DNA from: a virus
Length of the DNA stretch: 20,849 nucleotides
Virus record (IMG/VR): IMGVR_UViG_3300005941_000067
Location: 1-20,849 of that record
Reading direction: 5' to 3' (one strand)
Made by a program: the position numbers and the translations under genes. Positions 15,101 to 20,849 of the stretch are shown here, one piece after another (within the stretch, counting starts at the first letter, position 1; each line of letters begins with the position of its first letter). The notes beneath the pieces were generated by a model that was not told the DNA's origin, did no database searches, and saw only the letters and a program-made list of their open reading frames with translations.

Positions 15101-17709
15101 ACAATACAATATTATTAGATTCTAATATAGTATCAGTTACAGCAACAGATACTGATTTAGATCTACGTGCAAATGGCACAGGTGAAGTAACAATGCCATT
15201 TAACGATGTTGAATTTAGACAAGATTTAACAGTAAATGGTACAACAACACTTAACGGCTCATATGTTATAAACGGTGAAATGACCCATATTGGTGATATT
15301 AACCAACAAGGTAATTTCTATCTTAGCGGCGAACTTATTAGTGACGAATTAAAAATTGAAGACAACTTCATTACAACTGTTACATCAAATAGTGATTTAG
15401 AACTACGTGCAAGCGGCTCTGGTAATGTTACTATACAAAGTAACGATGTAACACTTGCTCAAGACTTAACTGTTTCTGCATTAACAACTTTACAAGCAAC
15501 TGATATAACCGGACTACTTACTCAAACAGGTAATAGAAACCAAACAGGAAACTATTCTTTATTGGGAGAATTTAACGGTCCTGAAATTTTAATCGAAGAC
15601 AACTTTATTACAACTACAACAGGTAATACAGACTTAGAATTAAGATCAGCTTCCAGTCCAATTACATTTAATGACAATTTACAGATACCAAACAATTTAA
15701 CTATTAACGGAACTAGTACATTAGAAAATACTAATATTGACGGATTGCTTACTCTTAACGGAACATGGAATCAAACAGGTACTAGTAATATTACTGGTAA
15801 TGTAGATATTGATGATTTTAGAATAAGCGGATCAACTATTGAAACAACAACTTCGTCGGCAGACTTAGAACTGTTAGCAAACGGATCTGGGCTAGTTAAA
15901 TTTGGTATTAATGATGTTGACTTTGATCAAGATTTAACAGTTAACGGAACAACAACAATAGGATTGTTCCCTACATTTTCATATGTAGATGTTAATGGTC
16001 TATTAACCCATGTCGGAAACACTACGCAAACTGGTAACAAACAAGTAACAGGTAATGTTACAGTAACACAAGACTTAGATGTAAGTTCACAAGCACAATT
16101 TGAAGAAGTACTAGTTGCTGGTAATGTGATAGCAACTACTACAACAAATAGTGATTTAGAGCTACGTGCAAATGGCACTGGTGATGTTATTTCTCAAAAT
16201 CAAATTACAGTTAGTAATGATGTAAGTGTTGCAAGCATTACAACCGGTGATATAAATGTTACACAAGATATTAATTTAGATGATATTGTTGTAAACAGTA
16301 ATAATATACAAATTAACGACAACTATATTGAAACCACAATATCAAATAGTGATCTAGAATTACGTGCTACAGGTAAAATCAATATCCAAGAAAATATTAC
16401 CTTAGGACAAAACTTAACCGTAACTGGGGTTACTGATTTACAAGATACTAATATTACTGGGTTGTTAACACGTATCGGTAATACAAATCAAACAGGCAAT
16501 GCTGTTATTAACGGCAATGTAACTGTATCATCAGATTTAGAAATTAATGCTAAAGTTGCATTTGAAGAAATTGTTATAGATGATAATATTATTACAACTA
16601 CATCTAGTAATGCTGATTTAGAACTTAGATCAGCAGGAACAGGCAGTATTATTGTTCCTAACAATAATGTTGATATATCAAATAATTTAATAACTAACAC
16701 GTTAAATTCTAAAGGAATTAATATCAACAATACGTTTGCTTTAGAAAATATGGTTAGTAGTACTGATATTGATATTTTTGATAATGTTATTACTACTACT
16801 AATTCAAATAGTAATTTAGAACTACGTGCAAGCGGCGCAGGCTTGGTATATCTACAAGAGTTAGGATTTAATAATAACATTATTGCATCGGTATCTAGTA
16901 TTAAATTACAAGCCCCTAATGTAATTATTAATAGTACAGGATCTTTACAAATTCCTGTAGGCAACGAATCTGAAATATTACTTGCATCGGCAGGATCAAT
17001 AGATGGTGGTACAGCTTCGATAACAGGAGCAATAATATCAGGTGGTAATGCATCAACAGTGTTTACAGTAAATGATGTAGTTTATAATTCAGCTGGTGCA
17101 GCATCGGGCGGAAGTAACTTAGGAAACCCCGGCACATTTAGATATAATACAACTGATAACGTATATGAAGGTTTTGATGCATCAGTGATATCATTTGGTC
17201 AAGTAGCATCTGATGATAGAAATACTAAAGTAAGTATACATCCTACAACAAACATAATAACATTTACAGCCAATACTGCATCTGTCGGTACTATTGATTC
17301 TACTGGATTACATGTTGATGAAATTCAAGTTGATGATATTAATATTCAAAGTAATACTATTTCAACTAATAATACAAACGCCGATCTTGACTTAGTAGCA
17401 AACGGAACCGGAAATGTAAGATTAGAAAATATAGATATTGATTTTGGAGTATTAGATATAGATGTAATCGGTGGCACTGGAACGCATACTGTAATATTTC
17501 CAGGCAATCGAGCTGTTAAATTTCCGTCAGGAACAACAGCAGAACGTCCAGCAAGCCCATTATTAGGTCAGACAAGACATAACAGTACACTCAATGAATT
17601 AGAAACTTGGATTGGTACTAAATGGCAAAACTCTGCAGGTGAGTTTGATGCTATATCAGCGCAAGAGATGGAAGACGAAGCTCTCGTACAGACTCTAATC
17701 TACGGCTAA
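12151..17709 (+). CDS. Giant repetitive fibre protein with pectin-lyase-like domain, paralog 1
   Basis: This 1852-residue protein is probably a trimeric fibre or baseplate spike for host contact. Residues 1-70 (MAQLGRISGPILKDNLLREG, FETDLLYIDVNNDKIGIR) match the N-terminus of the next gene and are likely the attachment domain. Residues about 223-530 form a DUF1565/pectin-lyase-like beta helix (SYYVTKNGDDSNAG, FLTLKYACSQATAGDTIIVF, FPIEVPAGVTIKG); such domains can bind or cut polysaccharide, but no catalytic residues are evident. Residues about 660-1760 carry 13 copies of a module with DDNFITTTTSNTDLELRANG-type cores and LTHxGNxxQTGN linkers; one earlier core lies near residue 118. The C-terminus has a RYNT motif (nt 17137) and a TAERP motif (nt 17536-17549). 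Composition is very rich in Asn, Thr, Asp and Ile. The start is supported by the paralog and AAGGA at 12134-12138. Confidence 0.88.
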   Translation: MAQLGRISGPILKDNLLREGVDIAFETDLLYIDVNNDKIGIRNNTPGSDLHSPNIRTTNIIVDTLAQIDDITIQPAGNITPSFGDINFNPTRSVVVPGTLKTVDVKISNNYIATNGTNQNLELRTNGVGTVETNGLLVNANLHATGDITADGNITLGSDDTDNIAFNADIISNIIPDQNETFNLGQSNKRWNNIYTKLVNGEEVGVSGALIAGVNPTLDVGNSYYVTKNGDDSNAGIHTYEAFLTLKYACSQATAGDTIIVFAGEYEEAFPIEVPAGVTIKGNDFRNTIIKPTVATNNNDCFLLNGEATVIHLTIKDFYYDSVNDEGYAFRFANNATITSRSPYIQDITVITKGSVTSASDPRGFTQGDAGKGVLVDGASVLNTSQEASMLFHSCTFITPGVDALTITNGVRVEWLNSFTYFANRGLYAVNGSTGHLSTDGSTVKFGGEIRSIGSANVYGNFGAVSDGADCLMYLIQHNFGYIGAGKDVTNDTGLALQAQEVTELNSGKIYYSSTDQLGNFRIGDSFFVDFENGNTTVDLDSLTANALRGLTVTTNDESTILAGTSISTGNLRFLGNDIISFQGAINIDSQSGAINLTGNTLVDEDLDVTGNLSFGGALNVLGNEGNDTLDLNVDFDQDFNPHTTGNFDLGKSNKLWNTVFSSKADIQNITIQDNFITTVDSNTALELRASGTGNVLVSGNNVQVNNDLAVSGLTTLSNTGITGTLTHIGNYVQTGDASVTNSTVTGHIDVSESAQFEEILIDDNFITTTTSNTDLELRANGTGEVLIPNNNVTITNNLTVTNDINNTGDVDVTTTTEFNTAIVDDITIVGNEIKTNNGNRNLEFRAAGSNSNYKVRLLDDVEMGQALTVDTLLDVNNITVNGTITHTGNRTQTGNYTLSGELLTPEIRIEDNFITTTNSNADLELRTHSGNITVTGNDVVITNNLTVSTDTDIDDVTLTGLLTVNSPYNQTGTTAISGQVALNNTILLDSNIVSVTATDTDLDLRANGTGEVTMPFNDVEFRQDLTVNGTTTLNGSYVINGEMTHIGDINQQGNFYLSGELISDELKIEDNFITTVTSNSDLELRASGSGNVTIQSNDVTLAQDLTVSALTTLQATDITGLLTQTGNRNQTGNYSLLGEFNGPEILIEDNFITTTTGNTDLELRSASSPITFNDNLQIPNNLTINGTSTLENTNIDGLLTLNGTWNQTGTSNITGNVDIDDFRISGSTIETTTSSADLELLANGSGLVKFGINDVDFDQDLTVNGTTTIGLFPTFSYVDVNGLLTHVGNTTQTGNKQVTGNVTVTQDLDVSSQAQFEEVLVAGNVIATTTTNSDLELRANGTGDVISQNQITVSNDVSVASITTGDINVTQDINLDDIVVNSNNIQINDNYIETTISNSDLELRATGKINIQENITLGQNLTVTGVTDLQDTNITGLLTRIGNTNQTGNAVINGNVTVSSDLEINAKVAFEEIVIDDNIITTTSSNADLELRSAGTGSIIVPNNNVDISNNLITNTLNSKGININNTFALENMVSSTDIDIFDNVITTTNSNSNLELRASGAGLVYLQELGFNNNIIASVSSIKLQAPNVIINSTGSLQIPVGNESEILLASAGSIDGGTASITGAIISGGNASTVFTVNDVVYNSAGAASGGSNLGNPGTFRYNTTDNVYEGFDASVISFGQVASDDRNTKVSIHPTTNIITFTANTASVGTIDSTGLHVDEIQVDDINIQSNTISTNNTNADLDLVANGTGNVRLENIDIDFGVLDIDVIGGTGTHTVIFPGNRAVKFPSGTTAERPASPLLGQTRHNSTLNELETWIGTKWQNSAGEFDAISAQEMEDEALVQTLIYG
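14140..17420 (+). repeat. Coding array of DLELRAxGTG fibre modules
   Basis: Thirteen in-frame cores encoding D/N-L-E-L-R-A-x-G-T-G or variants lie near 14201, 14470, 14671, 14911, 15151, 15391, 15628, 15859, 16150, 16340, 16613, 16810 and 17381. Most spacings are about 190-290 bp, with one larger gap before the last; an extra core is at 12505. DNA conservation is strongest over GATTTAGAACTACGTGCAAA. Between cores, N-L-T-V and L-T-H-x-G-N-x-x-Q-T-G-N segments alternate. Confidence 0.85.
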
Positions 17710-17731
17710 CAATCCCCTTTTAACCTTAATT

Positions 17732-17739
17732 GATAAATA
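17732..17739 (+). promoter_or_regulatory. Late promoter GATAAATA before the second giant fibre gene
   Basis: TTGATAAATACTA closely matches the 3152 and 9168 sites. It sits 23 nt after the stop of paralog 1, with predicted +1 near 17745. No convincing terminator is seen between the two genes. Confidence 0.7.
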
Positions 17740-17744
17740 CTATT

Positions 17745-17856
17745 AATGCAAGTACAGCGACCATTGTACTGCAGGAACAAACTGTGGTTAACCAGCAAAG
17801 AGTCATAAGACTGAAAATTAGGCTAGAGGGACAGGATCCCCGTTAAAGGAGAAAAG
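17745..17856 (+). promoter_or_regulatory. Structured 5' leader of the second giant fibre gene
   Basis: This leader of about 112 nt holds a strong hairpin AGTACA/TGTACT (17751-17756 with 17765-17770) extended by GC pairs to 17748-17772 with one bulge. Further on are AGTC-ATAA-GACT (17801-17812) and GGGA/TCCC (17828-17831 with 17837-17840), the last ending 5 nt before the ribosome site AAGGAG (17846-17851). It does not resemble a tRNA or a known riboswitch. Its organisation, not its sequence, is like the 9181 leader. Confidence 0.5.
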
Positions 17857-20849
17857 ATGGCTGTAGGTCGCATATCGGGTCCGCTTTTGAAGTCCAATCT
17901 CATACGTAATGGTGTGGATTTGGCCTTTGAGACAGACTTATTATATCTAGATGTAAATAATCAGCGTATTGGTGTAAGAACTGCGTCACCAACCCACGAT
18001 CTCACTGTTAACGGGACAACAAGAACAACAAACCTAATAGTTGATACATTGGCTACAATTGGCAATGTAAGTATTAGCGGACAAACTATCGAAACAGACG
18101 GTGATTTAAATCTAGTCACTGTTGGAACAGATAGTGTTGTATATCAAACACGTTTAGAAGTAAATGGTGTAGGTATTGATAACAACACTATTAGCACACT
18201 CAATTCAAATGCAAATTTAGAACTTCGTCCAAACGGATCAGGCACAGTTGAAATATTTGCTGATACAAATGTTACTGGAAATATACACGCAACTGGAAAT
18301 ATCTCAGCAGACGGTGATATAGTTTTAGGTAATGCTGACACAGATAGCATTAATTTTAATGCAGACGTAAACAGTAATATTATTCCAGACCAAACTGATT
18401 TTTATGACTTAGGATCTGATACTAAGCGTTGGAACGATGTTAAAGTTAAAAACATTGTTGCTGATACTGTTGATACAGGCGACTTAATAATTAATGGTGT
18501 TGATTTAAGTGTTAGACCTGGAAACACTTATTTTGTTTCAACTAATGGTAGTAACACAGCAACTGGCACACATCAACAAGATCCGTTTTTAACACTAGAC
18601 CATGCTGTAACTGTAGCAACAGCAGGCGATACTATCCATATATACCCAGGAACGTATGAAGAAACATTTCCTATAACAGTTCCTGCAGGTGTAACAATCA
18701 AAGGCGAAAACATTCGCTCAGTATTTTTACATCCACCAAGTTCAAATAATTCGCAAGACTGTTTTTTATTAAACGGTGAAACTACAATACAAGATTTAAC
18801 AATCGGTAATTTCTATTACGATTCTGGTAACAATACAGGACATGCATTTAGATTTGCTCCAAATATGAATGTTACTTCAAGAAGTCCTTACATTAAAAAC
18901 ATAACAGTAATAACCAAAGGTTCAGTAACTACAACAGAAGATCCAAGAGGATTTAATGAAGGCGATGCAGGACGTGGCGGCTACTTTGATGGCGCTGCAG
19001 CAAACGCTAATTCAAAAGAAGCAAGTATCTTATTTCACTCAGCAACATTTATTACTCCGGGAGTTGATGCAATATCAGCAACTAATGGTACTAGAATGGA
19101 ATGGTTAAACTCATTTACATACTTTGCTAACCGTTCAGTTTATGCATTTGATAGTAACCAAGGTTTATATAATGACGGTAAAACACGAGTACGCTTAGGA
19201 GGAATAAGCGGAACGTTTGCGGCAGGTAACACAGTTACATTTACATCAACTGATAACTCAAGTATAGCAAACGCAACTATTGAAAGTATTGAAGGCGATA
19301 CAATTGTAGTTGATGGTAAATTTACTGGACTACAGGATTTTGATACAACACCTGCAAGTATTACAAACGGATCAGGCGCAACAGCAACAAGTATTGAAAA
19401 TTATGATCTAAAAGACTTTGGCGCAGAAATACGTATGATCGGTAGTGCTAGTGTTTACGGCAACTACGGATTGTACGGAGATGGACCAGGTGTTATTGTT
19501 TATGCTATTGGTCATAATTTAGCATATATTGGTAACGGTAAAGAAGTTACTAATGATCCTGGAACAGTAATACAAGATAACGAAGTTACAGAACTTAACG
19601 ATGCTAAAATTAGATACAACTCAGTTGACCATGAAGGTGACTTTAGAGTTGGTGATTTGTTCTTTGTTGATCAGCAAACAGGTACAGTAGACTTTACAGT
19701 TTCAGACTTTACTATTAACACTACTAATGGCGTTTCGTTTATAGATGGCGGCGGCACTACTTTTGTTGATGGAACTAAAATTGAAACAGGTAATTTTAGA
19801 CTTAGTGGAAACACTATAGAATCATTAACTGGCGCAGTTAACTTAACAGCAAGTAACAATCAAATTAATTTAAATGACAATGTTAGTATTACTGGTAACT
19901 TAGATGTAACTGGCAATGTTACTATTGGCGGAAATATTACTATTGGTGATGATGCAAATGACACTATTCAAATTGTTGCAGGTATTGATAGTGACATTGT
20001 TCCTAGTGCAACCAGCACATATAATTTAGGTACAGACTTAAAACGTTGGAACAACATAAACGTTAATAGAGCCGTTATTGACGATATCACAATTGAAACA
20101 AACTTCATTACAACTACAAATAGTAATGCAGATTTAGAATTACGAGCAAGTGGTACAGGCGAAATATTAGTACCAGACAATAACGTACAGATTGATAATA
20201 ACTTAACTGTTGACGGAACTACTACACTACAAGATACAAACATTACTGGTACACTTACCCATGTTGGTAACTTAACACATACTGGTGATTCAAGTGTTGA
20301 TGGTAATCTAACTGTAACAGGAAAACTAGATGTAACACAGTACGCACAGTTTGAAGAAATACTAATTGACGATAACTTTATCACAACTACAACTAGTAAC
20401 GCAAACTTAGAACTACGTGCAAACGGAACTGGCGAAGTAATAGTACCAAGTGCTAATGTTACAATTACAAATGACTTAACCGTTGATAACGATATTGATG
20501 CCAATAATTTAACTACTACAGGAACAGTTACTGCAGGCGCATTTACTACTGGTCAAATAAATATTAGTAACTATGTTGTTCAAACTGTAAGTAGTAATGA
20601 TTTAGAATTAAGTGCTAATGGATCTGGAGTAATTAAAGTTGCTTACAATGATGTTGATATCACAGGCACACTTGATGTTACTGGATTAACAACTACATCA
20701 GACTTAACTATAAACGGAACGCTAACACATACCGGTAATGTTTCCCATACAGGCAACTACGATATTACCGGAACTTGGACTAACCAAGAGATAAGAATTA
20801 TTGGCAATGTAGTTGAAACAACTACTACAAATACAGATTTAGAACTACG
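17857..20849 (+). CDS. Giant repetitive fibre protein with pectin-lyase-like domain, paralog 2 (3' end outside window)
   Basis: The frame opens at ATG 17857 and has no stop to the window end: 997 full codons plus two bases. The N-terminus (MAVGRISGPLLKSNLIRNGV, FETDLLYLDVNNQRIGVR) is plainly paralogous to the 12151 gene. A pectin-lyase-like domain starts near residue 222 (NTYFVSTNGSNTATGTHQQD, TAGDTIHIYPGTYEETFPIT, VPAGVTIKG). Compared with paralog 1 it has an inserted segment of roughly 75 residues (nt about 19190-19415) before a conserved FGAEIRMIGSASVYGNYG. The repeat array begins near 20080 with DLELRASGTG-type cores at about 20133, 20406, 20600 and, cut by the window edge, 20837; one more core is at 18214. 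The start is supported by AAGGAG (17846-17851) and by the paralog. A fibre or host-recognition role is inferred. Confidence 0.88.
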   Translation, partial: MAVGRISGPLLKSNLIRNGVDLAFETDLLYLDVNNQRIGVRTASPTHDLTVNGTTRTTNLIVDTLATIGNVSISGQTIETDGDLNLVTVGTDSVVYQTRLEVNGVGIDNNTISTLNSNANLELRPNGSGTVEIFADTNVTGNIHATGNISADGDIVLGNADTDSINFNADVNSNIIPDQTDFYDLGSDTKRWNDVKVKNIVADTVDTGDLIINGVDLSVRPGNTYFVSTNGSNTATGTHQQDPFLTLDHAVTVATAGDTIHIYPGTYEETFPITVPAGVTIKGENIRSVFLHPPSSNNSQDCFLLNGETTIQDLTIGNFYYDSGNNTGHAFRFAPNMNVTSRSPYIKNITVITKGSVTTTEDPRGFNEGDAGRGGYFDGAAANANSKEASILFHSATFITPGVDAISATNGTRMEWLNSFTYFANRSVYAFDSNQGLYNDGKTRVRLGGISGTFAAGNTVTFTSTDNSSIANATIESIEGDTIVVDGKFTGLQDFDTTPASITNGSGATATSIENYDLKDFGAEIRMIGSASVYGNYGLYGDGPGVIVYAIGHNLAYIGNGKEVTNDPGTVIQDNEVTELNDAKIRYNSVDHEGDFRVGDLFFVDQQTGTVDFTVSDFTINTTNGVSFIDGGGTTFVDGTKIETGNFRLSGNTIESLTGAVNLTASNNQINLNDNVSITGNLDVTGNVTIGGNITIGDDANDTIQIVAGIDSDIVPSATSTYNLGTDLKRWNNINVNRAVIDDITIETNFITTTNSNADLELRASGTGEILVPDNNVQIDNNLTVDGTTTLQDTNITGTLTHVGNLTHTGDSSVDGNLTVTGKLDVTQYAQFEEILIDDNFITTTTSNANLELRANGTGEVIVPSANVTITNDLTVDNDIDANNLTTTGTVTAGAFTTGQINISNYVVQTVSSNDLELSANGSGVIKVAYNDVDITGTLDVTGLTTTSDLTINGTLTHTGNVSHTGNYDITGTWTNQEIRIIGNVVETTTTNTDLEL
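20080..20849 (+). repeat. Fibre module array continuing beyond the window
   Basis: This is the same module family as in the upstream paralog: ID-D-N-F-I-T-T-T, D-L-E-L-R-A-x-G-T-G and L-T-H-x-G-N segments recur at about 200-270 bp. The last copy is cut off at the window end. Confidence 0.8.

Noticed and set aside
13305-20504. Several - strand open frames opposite the giant fibre genes
   Set aside because: They repeat the same pattern (VPFARSSKS, VVVIKLSS) because they are the antisense of the fibre modules; no independent gene signals.

Overview
The window is a late, virion-building segment of a tailed phage with a T4-type (myovirus-like) head module. The evidence is a recognisable run of portal (gp20), prohead core, prohead protease (gp21), scaffold (gp22) and major capsid (gp23) genes in T4 order. 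It also has T4-style late promoter motifs (core TAAATA) and virion proteins of the kind seen in marine T4-like phages such as cyanophages and pelagiphages. The DNA is AT-rich by eye and every real gene is on the + strand. The host cannot be named from the sequence; a low-GC marine bacterium is the best guess.

Layout. 2-1402: 3' part of a probable tail tape-measure protein with tandem Trp-rich repeats. 1411-3156: gp20 portal. 3165-3410: small conserved protein in the gp67 position. 3410-4730: two tandem paralogous Rossmann-like proteins resembling GT42/MptE-type enzymes, placed inside the head-assembly cluster. 4844-5761: very acidic prohead core protein. 5777-8694: gp21, gp22 and gp23, ended by a strong UUCG-loop terminator. 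8762-9169: a protein of unknown function. 9271-12110: five small to medium virion proteins, some with fibre-like features. 12151-17709 and 17857 to the window end: two giant paralogous repetitive proteins, probably fibres, each with a pectin-lyase-like domain near the N-terminus followed by a long repeat array. The second has no stop codon inside the window.

How it fits together. gp22 and the acidic core protein would form the scaffold on the gp20 portal, gp23 would assemble around it, and gp21 would mature the prohead. The downstream proteins would decorate the virion or bind the host. Seven TAAATA-core sites lie just upstream of transcription blocks. Two stand exactly 5 nt before a start codon (predicted leaderless mRNAs), one abuts the gp23 ribosome binding site, and two precede leaders of about 90-110 nt with several hairpins. 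The least expected parts are the duplicated GT-like pair, the tandem giant fibre paralogs with a domain insertion in the second, and the leader arrangements. No tRNA, CRISPR array, insertion sequence or integrase was seen, and no stretch over 300 bases lacks a gene.
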